NCBI GenBank assembly: GCA_041686485.1
Contig: JAWLDT010000096.1
Coordinates: 1-6,511 of the forward strand
DNA length: 6,511 nucleotides
Direction: 5' to 3'
Source of the DNA: PUPG01 sp041686485
Lineage (GTDB): Bacteria; Bacteroidota; Bacteroidia; Bacteroidales; UBA7960
Each line of letters opens with the position of its first letter. Within the stretch, counting starts at the first letter, position 1. Below, one piece after another: positions 1 to 6,511 of this stretch. The notes beneath the pieces are model-generated. The model had not been told where the DNA came from. It ran no database searches and saw only the letters and a program-made list of their open reading frames with translations. A program made the position numbers and the translations under genes.

Positions 1-22
1 GTTCACTGTTTACTTCCTCCCT

Positions 23-38
23 TGTCCGAATACGGGCA
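23..38. promoter_or_regulatory. Degenerate second operator-like palindrome
   Basis: TGTCCGAATACGGGCA matches the palindrome at 44-59 at 12 of 16 positions and is itself symmetric at 6 of 8 base pairs. The start-to-start distance of 21 bp equals two helical turns, so two dimers would sit on the same face of the DNA. This spacing and similarity support a tandem operator, with this copy the weaker site. It would lie just downstream of the predicted minus-strand transcription start. Confidence 0.45.
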
Positions 39-43
39 CACTA

Positions 44-59
44 TGTTCGTATACGAACA
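44..59. promoter_or_regulatory. Perfect 16-bp palindrome, probable operator
   Basis: TGTTCGTATACGAACA is identical to its own reverse complement. Size and symmetry fit the site of a dimeric HTH repressor such as a TetR-family protein. It lies 213 bp before the tetR start and overlaps the -10 element of a minus-strand promoter candidate. A perfect 8-bp half-site without spacer is not expected by chance in a 272-base leader. Which regulator binds it is not shown by the sequence; the adjacent TetR protein is the simplest candidate. Confidence 0.6.
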
Positions 60-76
60 ACACCCTGCGCTGTCAA
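48..76 (-). promoter_or_regulatory. Candidate divergent (leftward) promoter
   Basis: Read on the minus strand, TTGACA (76 to 71) is followed after exactly 17 bp by TATACG (53 to 48), a close match to a sigma70-type -35/-10 pair. The -10 lies inside the perfect palindrome, so a bound repressor would block it. Further along the minus strand, GGGAGG (21 to 16) precedes a GTG (6 to 4) by 9 nt, preceded in frame by a TAA, so a leftward gene could start at the edge. Caution: Bacteroidota primary sigma factors prefer TAnnTTTG at -7, and this site does not match that well. Confidence 0.3.
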
Positions 77-212
77 ACAATTTTGTGCTAAAAAACGTTA
101 AGTTACCCGGAAAACTATAAACGTTTCAAAAGTTTTTTTACCTTCGCCAGCCGTTCGATCGAGACAGAATAACCTTTAGTAACCGCAATGTTTATTGGCT
201 TTGGTATAAATT

Positions 213-240
213 TTGACAGGAAGTTCATATCTCGCATAAA
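213..240 (+). promoter_or_regulatory. Weak candidate promoter for the efflux operon
   Basis: TTGACA at 213-218 is followed by CATAAA at 235-240 with a 16-bp spacer; the -10 is a 4 of 6 match. The same place offers TTTG (212-215) and TA (237-238) at 21 bp, a partial match to the Bacteroidota -33/-7 pattern. A perfect TATAAT at 252-257 is an alternative -10 but has no recognisable -35. Transcripts from either would start shortly before the tetR ATG at 273. Only position and partial motif match support this. Confidence 0.25.
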
Positions 241-272
241 CAGGCTTTATTTATAATACTGTTACCATCGTT

Positions 273-881
273 ATGGTTGTACAAACAAGAATCGTTACCC
301 AGGCTTCTGAGATGTTTTTGAGAAATGGAATTCGTTCAGTTACTATGAACGACATTGCCGAAAGCCTTGGTATTTCCAAACGTACGCTCTATGAGCATTT
401 TTCTAATAAGGAAGCCTTGCTATCCCAGTGCATCGACTATATACATGCGGAAAATTTGGCAATACGTCGTCAACAGCATCTTGATGCGAATAACACCGTA
501 GATTTTATACACCGCCATTTCAGGTATGCCCTGGAAAGGATCAATAGCACGCATCCAAATTTTATCAATGAATTGTATAAATACCACCCGAAGATCTGGA
601 ATACGAAAATTGCGCCCCTCATGGAGGAACGTGAAACGTTTACCAGGCAACTGATACAGGATGGTATTGAAGAAGGATACTTTCTTTCTGATACGAACCC
701 GGAGATTGCAACCAAGCTGCTTTATGCTCAGGTTGATATGATCTCTGACCTGGAGCGCTTTCCTCCGGAACGTTTTACAAGGCATGAACTGATCCGGCAT
801 ATCACGATCAGCTTTATCAGGGGTCTGGCTACAGAGAAAGGCTTAAAAGAGGTAGAAACATTGTTTTACGATAATAATTAG
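273..881 (+). CDS. TetR/AcrR-family transcriptional regulator
   Basis: This 202-residue protein has the usual length and layout of a TetR-family repressor: an N-terminal three-helix DNA-binding domain (about residues 4-50) and an all-helical C-terminal domain (about 55-195) for ligand binding and dimerisation. The family signature is clear: T24-M-N-D-I-A29 begins the HTH, and G33-I-S-K-R-T-L-Y-E-H-F43 is the turn and recognition helix. The C-terminal half resembles no member I can assign a ligand to. As first gene of the operon, 5 nt before the outer-membrane factor, it most likely represses this efflux system and itself. The ATG at 273 is chosen because it gives the standard short N-terminus before the HTH; the next in-frame ATG would cut into helix 1. 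No Shine-Dalgarno is visible. Base composition is more AT-rich than the downstream genes. Its operator may be the palindrome pair at 23-59 (inference). Confidence 0.95.
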   Translation: MVVQTRIVTQASEMFLRNGIRSVTMNDIAESLGISKRTLYEHFSNKEALLSQCIDYIHAENLAIRRQQHLDANNTVDFIHRHFRYALERINSTHPNFINELYKYHPKIWNTKIAPLMEERETFTRQLIQDGIEEGYFLSDTNPEIATKLLYAQVDMISDLERFPPERFTRHELIRHITISFIRGLATEKGLKEVETLFYDNN

Positions 882-886
882 AAAAT

Positions 887-2260
887 ATGTTTGACATGGA
901 AAGAATCAGGTATTGTTACATGGCCTTGCTGTTAGGTGCAGGGTTGCTGCTGGCCCCTGTTTCAGCATTATTGGCACAGGACACACCCGATACGCTTGTA
1001 GTGGATATACAGGAGGCCATGGCCATTGCGAGGGAGCACAACCCGACCCTCGAGGTCGCTGCTTTGGAAGTGGAAAGCAAAGAGGTGGGGGTTCAGGAAG
1101 TTCGTGGCAACTACCTGCCTTCCCTGAATATCAGCGGTAATTATAACCGAAATATCATGCGACCCATTATTTTTCTGCCTGAAGACAGCCCGTTTGGGGG
1201 AGACGGCTACCTTGAGGTGGGCTCTGATAATAGCTTTATGGGAGTCCTTTCCGCCAACATGCCGTTGTTAAATCTCGGTCTTAACCGCTCGCTCAGGGCT
1301 GCAAGGACGGAGAAGCAGCTGGCCAGGGAGCAGTTTCGCGGCAGTAAAATTGAACTGGAGTACAATGTGCAGACCGCTTTTTTCGACGTGTTGCTTGCCA
1401 AAGAATCAAAGGAAGTGATGCAGGAAAGCCTGCGAAATGCTGAGGAGAACCTGCAACGCACCCGTCGCATGCAAGAAGAAGGGGTGGTTGCCGAATACGA
1501 CCTTATCCGGGCGGAGGTGCAGACAGAAAACCTGCGTCCCAATGTGATGGAAGCTGAAAATGCCCATGAAACCGCCCTGAATTATTTAAAAGCCCTGATA
1601 GGACTCGATGAAACCCAACCACTGGCCATTCGTGGCAACCTGTCCGATCTCGCAGTTTCCCGTTTGTCTGATTTCAGGGTTGACGCAGCGTACGAGGGTC
1701 TGGACCAAAACACACAGCTCGTCCAGATGGATATTCAACTGGACCTGATAAACCATCAGCAGGAGGTGGCCAAAGCAGGAGGCCTTCCATCCCTGAACCT
1801 TGCCGGCAACTATCAGTATCAGACAGAGGCCGACCATTTCCGTATCGGCGACCTTCGGTGGGTTGAAACCTTTTCTGCCGGCCTTCAGGTTACCATTCCT
1901 TTATTTAACGGTTTTGCCGTCCGCCACCAGACCAGACAACTTGAGATCCTGGAGGATCAGATCAGCCTCGAAAAAGCTTATCTGGAAGATAACCTGAGTA
2001 TCCAGCTGGAGAGTATCCTTAAATCTATCAGGGTAGCTATGGAGAAAACAACCACGGCCAGGAGCAATGTGCGTATGGCCGAAAGAGGTTATGAAATTGC
2101 CCAGACACGCTATGAGACCGGACAGGGCACCCTCATGGAGTTGAATGACAGCGAGATGGCCCTGACACAGGCGCGTTTCAACCTGTTGCAGGCTCAGCAC
2201 GAAGTCCTGGAGGCTAAAGCCGAATATGATCAGTTTATCGGAGAAAACAAACAACTATAA
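887..2260 (+). CDS. TolC-family outer-membrane efflux protein
   Basis: This 457-residue protein is the outer-membrane exit channel of the pump, expected to act as a trimer. Residues about 1-30 form a Sec signal peptide with a hydrophobic core (MALLLGAGLLLAPVSALLA) and likely cleavage before Q31. The mature part shows the two-fold internal repeat of the OEP family: PSLNISGNY (78-86) is mirrored by PSLNLAGNY (301-309), and PLLNLGLNRS (126-135) by PLFNGFAVRH (338-347). These segments form the beta-barrel strands, separated by long coiled-coil helices (about 136-240 and 350-450). The helix-turn tips that meet the adaptor are EEGVVAEYDL (197-206) and ETGQGTLMEL (410-419), comparable to the tips of TolC. 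The start at 887 follows the tetR stop by 5 nt; ATG at 896 (M4) is an equally possible start and leaves the signal peptide intact. No Shine-Dalgarno is seen. Substrate is set by the permease, not by this channel. Confidence 0.95.
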   Translation: MFDMERIRYCYMALLLGAGLLLAPVSALLAQDTPDTLVVDIQEAMAIAREHNPTLEVAALEVESKEVGVQEVRGNYLPSLNISGNYNRNIMRPIIFLPEDSPFGGDGYLEVGSDNSFMGVLSANMPLLNLGLNRSLRAARTEKQLAREQFRGSKIELEYNVQTAFFDVLLAKESKEVMQESLRNAEENLQRTRRMQEEGVVAEYDLIRAEVQTENLRPNVMEAENAHETALNYLKALIGLDETQPLAIRGNLSDLAVSRLSDFRVDAAYEGLDQNTQLVQMDIQLDLINHQQEVAKAGGLPSLNLAGNYQYQTEADHFRIGDLRWVETFSAGLQVTIPLFNGFAVRHQTRQLEILEDQISLEKAYLEDNLSIQLESILKSIRVAMEKTTTARSNVRMAERGYEIAQTRYETGQGTLMELNDSEMALTQARFNLLQAQHEVLEAKAEYDQFIGENKQL

Positions 2261-2277
2261 ATAGTACAATAATTAAT

Positions 2278-3333
2278 ATGGAAGTCATGAAAGGATTTTG
2301 GAAAAAGCATATCATCATTTTTTTAGTCATGTTGCCGGCCGTAGTTTCCTGCGACATACTGGAGGAGGAGGAGGACAGGACAGAACCTTCGCCCGTGCTT
2401 GTTGAACTTACTGAGCTGGAGACAACGACGCTGACGGATGAGCTGCACTCGACCGGTGTTATCAATGCTTATGAAGAAGCCTATGTCGGTGCGCCTACCC
2501 CCTCACGTATCGAAGAAATATTGGTGGACGTAGGCGATCAGGTAGAAAAAGACCAGTTGCTGGTTCAGATGGACCGGACCCAGCTGCATCAGGCCCGGGT
2601 GCAGCTGGATAACCTTAAAGCAGACCTTCGCCGCCTGGATACCCTCCTTGAAATCGGTGCTGTGACGCAACAGAATTATGAACAGCTGAAAACCCAGTAT
2701 GAGGTTGCCAAAAGCAATGTCGAAAACCTGGCCGAAAACACCAGGATCAGGGCCAATATCCCAGGTGTCATCACCGGAAGGTATTTCAGTGATGGCGAAG
2801 TGTTCTCGATGTCGCCCACCACACCGGAAGGAAAGATTGCCATCGTTTCCCTGAAACAGATTGATCCGGTAAAGGTGATGATCGGTGTTTCCGAGCGCTA
2901 CTTCTCTGTTGTGGAAAAAGGGCAGGAAGCTACACTGGAACTGGACATTTTTCCCGGGAGGACATTTACCGGTACCGTTTATAATGTGTATCCTACCATT
3001 GACAGAAGGTCAGGCACATTTCAGGTAGAGATTTTGGTTGAGAATGATGATCAGACCCTGCGTCCCGGGATGTACGCCCGAGTCAGCCTGAATGTAGGTG
3101 AGGTAGAAGGCCTGCTGGTACCGGCCCTTGCCGTACGCAAGCAATCAGGATCAGACGAACGCTTCGTCTTTGTTGTAGAAGATGGTATCGCCCACCGGCG
3201 GGTTGTTGAGCTCGGAAGAACATTGGACGACAAGCAGGAGATACTGAAGGGGGTCGAAGCGGGTGAGATGCTGGTTACTACCGGACAGCACAACCTGATG
3301 GACCAGGACGAAGTAGAGATCGTAAATCAATAA
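2278..3333 (+). CDS. RND efflux periplasmic adaptor (HlyD/AcrA-type), lipoprotein
   Basis: This 351-residue membrane-fusion protein couples the permease to the outer-membrane channel. The N-terminus is a lipoprotein signal: a basic start (KGFWKK), a hydrophobic core and lipobox V22-V-S-C25, so C25 should be lipidated. An acidic stretch (D26, E29-E32, D33) follows. Domains in order: first lipoyl half (about 62-98, GAPTPSRIEEILVDVGDQV), alpha-hairpin (about 100-156), second lipoyl half (about 157-192), beta-barrel (about 197-272, with FPGRTFTGTVYNVYP and LRPGMYARVSL) and membrane-proximal domain (about 278-350). The hairpin tip has R119, L123 and T130 with the spacing of the RLS motif (AcrA R128, L132, S139), with Thr replacing Ser. 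The gene starts 17 nt after the outer-membrane factor; ATG at 2287 (M4) gives a more typical signal peptide and may be the true start. It is followed by the permease after 15 nt. Confidence 0.95.
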   Translation: MEVMKGFWKKHIIIFLVMLPAVVSCDILEEEEDRTEPSPVLVELTELETTTLTDELHSTGVINAYEEAYVGAPTPSRIEEILVDVGDQVEKDQLLVQMDRTQLHQARVQLDNLKADLRRLDTLLEIGAVTQQNYEQLKTQYEVAKSNVENLAENTRIRANIPGVITGRYFSDGEVFSMSPTTPEGKIAIVSLKQIDPVKVMIGVSERYFSVVEKGQEATLELDIFPGRTFTGTVYNVYPTIDRRSGTFQVEILVENDDQTLRPGMYARVSLNVGEVEGLLVPALAVRKQSGSDERFVFVVEDGIAHRRVVELGRTLDDKQEILKGVEAGEMLVTTGQHNLMDQDEVEIVNQ

Positions 3334-3348
3334 AACAAGCCATTACCG

Positions 3349-6300
3349 ATGAAAATATACCGTTCCGCAGTACAAAAACCGGTAACCACCCTGATGTTGT
3401 TTGTGGCCGTCATGGCCATAGGTGTCTACAGTCTTCAGAACATTCCTGTTGACCTGTATCCGGAGATTGAGCCACCGATCATCAGTGTGTTTACCCAATA
3501 TCCGGGCGCCAGCGCTGCTGATATTGAATCGCAGGTGACCCGGCCCCTGGAGGACAATCTGAGTACAGTGTCTGAGCTGAAGGAGATCTCTTCGGTGTCG
3601 CGTGACCAGGTGTCAACCATTATCATCGAGTTTGAGTACGAGACCAACCTCGATGAGGCTACCAACGAAATCCGTGACGTGATCGACCGTATCGAGCGTT
3701 TTCTTCCTGAAGACATTGAACAGCCTACGATCTTTAAGTTCAGTTCGGCCATGATCCCTGTCATGGTTATGGCCGCTACGGCTGATGAGAGCTATCCTGC
3801 CCTGGCCAAAATCATTGACGAAGATGTGGTAAACCCGCTCAACCGTATCGAAGGTGTAGGAACGGTCCAGGTCTCGGGACAACCTATCCGGGAAGTCCAT
3901 GTGGATGTGGACCCTGAAAAATTGGACGCTTATGACCTGACCGTGGCCGAGATCGGCGGGATCCTCGCTGGTGAAAACATCAACATGCCATCAGGGAATA
4001 TCAGGATGGGGCTCATGGATTATCCCCTGCGATTTACCGGGGAGTTTGAAGAGAGTCGCAACATAAAAGACATTGTAATCAGCAATCTTGATGGGAATCC
4101 GGTATATGTAAAAGATGTTGCTGAAGTAAAAGACACCCTGAGGGAACTGACCATTGAAGAGCGTCTAAACCAGGAGAAAAGTCTCTCGATCATCGTTCAA
4201 CGGCAATCAGGTGCCAATACTGTTCAGATTGCCAATGATATCAATGAAGAACTGCCTTCCATACGGGATAACCTCCCACCTGATGTGGAGCTGTTAACCA
4301 TCATTGACCTGTCAGAATTTATCACCGACTCTGTCGATAACCTGGTGAACATTCTGTATTTCGCCGCCATTTTTGTGACCATCGTGGTATTGTTTTTCAT
4401 TGGTCGCTGGCGGGCCACGTTCATTATCATTCTGACGATACCGGTATCGCTTATCGGCGGATTTATTTATCTTTTCTATGCCGGTAATACACTAAACCTG
4501 ATATCACTATCAAGCCTTACGATCGCCATGGGAATGGTGGTGGATGACGCTATCGTGGTCCTGGAGAATAGCGCCAAACAGATAGAGCGAGGCAGTTCCC
4601 CCCGTGAGGCAGCCATTTATGGCACCAATGAGGTGGGCCTTGCCGTTGTGGCGTCAACCCTGACGGTGTTGGCTGTTTTCCTGCCTCTGACGATGATTAC
4701 CGGCCTCATGGGCCTGTTTTTCCGGCAGCTTGGCTTCATTGTAGCCATAACCGTATCGGTTTCTACGCTCGCGGCGCTGACCTTGACTCCCATGCTGATA
4801 TCAAAGCTGATGAGTTCAGGTGGTGGTCCCAGTAAGGGTCTCGGTCCCAAAACCTCTGCTGCGCTTATACGTATACTGGACGGAATTGATAACCTATACG
4901 AACGCATTCTGACCTGGGCGGTCGGACATAAAATGCTGGTTGTCATTATCTCGGTACTAATCTTTATCTCAAGCTTTTTGCTGTTGCCCTTCATCGGGTC
5001 AAGTTTTATGCCCGAGGCTGACCAGAACAGGCTGGATGCCGACATCGAACTGCCGATTGGATTGCGGCTTGAGGAAACGGCTAAAACAGCCCGTTCTCTG
5101 GAAGAGTTGCTTGAAAACCATTACCCGGAGGTGGATATGTACAGTGTGAGTTCCGGCGCAAGTGCTGATGCCATTTTTGCTACAGCAGCCGGCAGTCATA
5201 CCATCGATCTCACCATGCGTCTTGTTCCGCAGGACGAGCGGGAACGTGATGTCTGGGAACTAGCTGAATCGTTGCGACAGGACCTTGCGACCTATCCGGA
5301 AATCGTTAACTATAGTGTAGACACCCAGGGAGGCCCTGGCATGGGCATGGGGGCACCCGTCGAAATTGAGATCTTTGGGGATGACTTTGATGAAACCAGC
5401 CGCATTGCCAATGACCTTGTTCAACGAATGGAGAAGATCGAAGGTGTTCGGGATATCGGTATCAGCCGCAACCCCGAACGACCTGAGTTACGTATTGAGC
5501 CTGACCAGGAGAAAATGTCGATGTATGGCCTGAACGCCAGCACGGTTGCAAACACGATCCGTAACAGCATCGATGGCATGACAGCTACGCTCTACCGGGA
5601 AGAGGGGGAGGAGTATGATGTTGTGGTGCGCTATAAAGAAGCGTTCCGTGAATCCATCGACCATGTTGAAAATATCTTTGTCCGCACCCCTATGGGGCAT
5701 AGGGTGCGCGTCAAAGAATTTGCCAGGGTGGAAGAGTATTATTCGCCACCCAATATCGAGCGTAAAAACCGGATGCGTTACCTGACGGTGTCGAGCTCCC
5801 TGTATGAGCGCTCTCTGGGTGACGTAACCGCTGATATCCAGGCAGAGCTGGACCAGATGGACATCCCGGATAACATTTATGTGGAATTTGGCGGGGAGAT
5901 AGAAGACCAGCAAGAGGCATTTTCAGATCTCGGCTTGCTCCTGGCATTGGCCATATTTCTTGTATATGTGGTGATGGCTGCCCAGTTTGAGTCGTTCCGC
6001 ATGCCATTCATCATCATGCTGGCGGTACCTTTCGCTTTCTCGGGTGTGATGCTCGCATTATTCATTACCGGCACCGAGTTGTCCGTTATTTCTATGCTGG
6101 GGGGTATCATTCTGGTCGGTATCGTGGTGAAGAACGGTATTGTGCTTGTTGACTATACCAACCTGATGTATAACCGGGGCATGAGTGTGGTGCAGGCGGT
6201 TATTACCGCCGGCAAATCACGTCTGCGGCCTGTATTGATGACGACACTGACTACTTTGCTGGCCATGATCCCCATGGTGCTCTCCAGCGGTGAGGGGGCT

Positions 6301-6459
6301 GAGATCTGGGCTCCCATGGCGATAGCCGTCATAGGCGGTCTGACTTTCTCAACCCTGGTGACACTGGTGTTTGTACCGGTCGTGTATGCCATGTTTGGCG
6401 CCAGAAAGGTAAAGCAAGAACGCAAGAAAGTACATAAACGCGTTAATGGTAAACGGTGA
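3349..6459 (+). CDS. HAE1-type RND efflux permease (AcrB/MexB-like)
   Basis: This 1036-residue protein is the inner-membrane proton-driven pump, expected to be a homotrimer. It has the full RND layout: TM1 (about 11-29), a large periplasmic domain (30-330), TM2-TM6 (about 332-485), TM7 (529-549), a second periplasmic domain (550-858) and TM8-TM12 (about 859-1015), ending in a basic cytoplasmic tail. TM4 carries the proton-relay pair D399-D400 in GMVVDDAIVVLEN, and TM10 carries the partner K928 in GIVVKNGIVLVDY. The DD arrangement marks an HAE1 (drug or hydrophobic substrate) pump rather than a CzcA-type heavy-metal pump, which has VDGA at this place. NIPVDLYPEIEPPI (31-44) and YPGASAADIE (51-60) resemble Bacteroidota homologues. 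A Gly/Met loop GGPGMGMGAP lies at 661-670. Length is normal and no frame damage is seen. The aromatic pocket of AcrB cannot be aligned by eye, so the substrate is unknown. The start has no Shine-Dalgarno. Confidence 0.96.
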   Translation: MKIYRSAVQKPVTTLMLFVAVMAIGVYSLQNIPVDLYPEIEPPIISVFTQYPGASAADIESQVTRPLEDNLSTVSELKEISSVSRDQVSTIIIEFEYETNLDEATNEIRDVIDRIERFLPEDIEQPTIFKFSSAMIPVMVMAATADESYPALAKIIDEDVVNPLNRIEGVGTVQVSGQPIREVHVDVDPEKLDAYDLTVAEIGGILAGENINMPSGNIRMGLMDYPLRFTGEFEESRNIKDIVISNLDGNPVYVKDVAEVKDTLRELTIEERLNQEKSLSIIVQRQSGANTVQIANDINEELPSIRDNLPPDVELLTIIDLSEFITDSVDNLVNILYFAAIFVTIVVLFFIGRWRATFIIILTIPVSLIGGFIYLFYAGNTLNLISLSSLTIAMGMVVDDAIVVLENSAKQIERGSSPREAAIYGTNEVGLAVVASTLTVLAVFLPLTMITGLMGLFFRQLGFIVAITVSVSTLAALTLTPMLISKLMSSGGGPSKGLGPKTSAALIRILDGIDNLYERILTWAVGHKMLVVIISVLIFISSFLLLPFIGSSFMPEADQNRLDADIELPIGLRLEETAKTARSLEELLENHYPEVDMYSVSSGASADAIFATAAGSHTIDLTMRLVPQDERERDVWELAESLRQDLATYPEIVNYSVDTQGGPGMGMGAPVEIEIFGDDFDETSRIANDLVQRMEKIEGVRDIGISRNPERPELRIEPDQEKMSMYGLNASTVANTIRNSIDGMTATLYREEGEEYDVVVRYKEAFRESIDHVENIFVRTPMGHRVRVKEFARVEEYYSPPNIERKNRMRYLTVSSSLYERSLGDVTADIQAELDQMDIPDNIYVEFGGEIEDQQEAFSDLGLLLALAIFLVYVVMAAQFESFRMPFIIMLAVPFAFSGVMLALFITGTELSVISMLGGIILVGIVVKNGIVLVDYTNLMYNRGMSVVQAVITAGKSRLRPVLMTTLTTLLAMIPMVLSSGEGAEIWAPMAIAVIGGLTFSTLVTLVFVPVVYAMFGARKVKQERKKVHKRVNGKR

Positions 6460-6461
6460 AA

Positions 6462-6511
6462 AAAGCTCGAAGCTGAAAGCTGGAAGCAGAGAAGAAGTTA
6501 GAAGTTGGAAG
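6462..6511. repeat. Degenerate 7-bp tandem repeat after the operon (partial)
   Basis: Directly after the permease stop, units of 7 bases follow one another: AAAGCTC, GAAGCTG, AAAGCTG, GAAGCAG (6462-6489), then after four bases (AGAA) GAAGTTA, GAAGTTG and GAAG at the edge. The consensus is RAAGYTR. It cannot form a terminator hairpin because the strand is almost purely purine-rich GAAG units with little self-complementarity. Similar GAAGTTG-like intergenic repeats are, from memory, common in some Bacteroidota genomes; I cannot verify that here. The array continues beyond the window, so its full length is unknown. Confidence 0.6.

Larger units (their letters stand above)
1..272. other. Noncoding upstream regulatory region
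   Basis: No convincing gene lies in these 272 bases. The stretch is AT-rich, especially from about 80 to 260. Its left part contains two related palindromes and a minus-strand promoter-like pair, listed separately. Its right part holds a weak candidate promoter for the operon. The arrangement looks like a region between two divergent transcription units, but the left gene is outside the window, so this is inference. All three forward frames are open for roughly the first 90 bases, but the encoded peptides resemble nothing and stop by 120. No terminator hairpin was seen. Confidence 0.7.

Noticed and set aside
1..120. Open forward frame from the left edge to a TAA at 118-120, as the possible 3' end of an upstream gene
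   Set aside because: All three forward frames are open over most of this AT-rich stretch, the peptides show no recognisable pattern, and the region carries operator-like palindromes instead.
332..352. Inverted repeat TCGTTCA-N7-TGAACGA inside tetR, considered as an intragenic operator
   Set aside because: Seven-base arms with a short spacer are expected several times by chance in 6.5 kb, and the bases encode the conserved start of the HTH.
4617..5045. Minus-strand open frame of 142 codons opposite the permease
   Set aside because: Low-complexity Ser/Arg/Pro-rich translation typical of antisense frames of a membrane protein gene.
5488..5913. Long minus-strand open frame of 141 codons opposite the permease
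   Set aside because: It is a shadow of the permease reading frame; the product has no recognisable domain and there is no separate start signal.
3349..6459. Possible heavy-metal (CzcA-type) efflux assignment for the permease
   Set aside because: TM4 has the VVDDAIVV pair of HAE1 pumps rather than the VDGA arrangement of metal exporters, and no His- or Met-rich metal-binding segment is present in the adaptor.
6460..6511. Rho-independent terminator after the permease
   Set aside because: No stem with a following T-run is visible; the sequence is a purine-rich 7-bp repeat.

Overview
The window carries one rightward operon for a tripartite RND-type efflux system: a TetR-family regulator (273-881), a TolC-like outer-membrane factor (887-2260), a periplasmic adaptor lipoprotein (2278-3333) and an HAE1-type RND permease (3349-6459). 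All four genes are intact and on the + strand. The gaps are only 5, 17 and 15 nt and show no terminator or internal promoter, so they are very probably cotranscribed, with the regulator first.

The organism is most likely a member of the Bacteroidota or a close relative. The protein features are typical of efflux operons in that group: the LYPEIEPP and YPGASAADIE segments of the permease, a lipoprotein adaptor, and the order tetR-tolC-adaptor-permease. None of the four starts has a clear Shine-Dalgarno sequence, and the leaders are AT-rich. No species can be named from this window. G+C is near 50% in the efflux genes and visibly lower in tetR and the upstream region.

Layout: 1-272 is noncoding. 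It holds a perfect 16-bp palindrome (44-59) and a degenerate copy 21 bp away (23-38), which together look like a tandem operator. On the minus strand the palindrome overlaps a good -10/-35 pair, which suggests a divergent gene just beyond the left edge. 273-6459 is the operon. 6460-6511 begins a degenerate 7-bp tandem repeat that runs off the right edge.

Working together: the permease takes substrates from the periplasm or inner membrane using the proton gradient, the adaptor links it to the outer-membrane channel, and the channel releases substrate outside. The regulator presumably represses the operon until a ligand binds. The substrate cannot be read from the sequence. This is a well-known kind of system and I see no undescribed machinery in it. 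The points worth a second look are the operator pair with its divergent promoter, the acidic lipoprotein N-terminus of the adaptor, and the heptanucleotide repeat after the operon.
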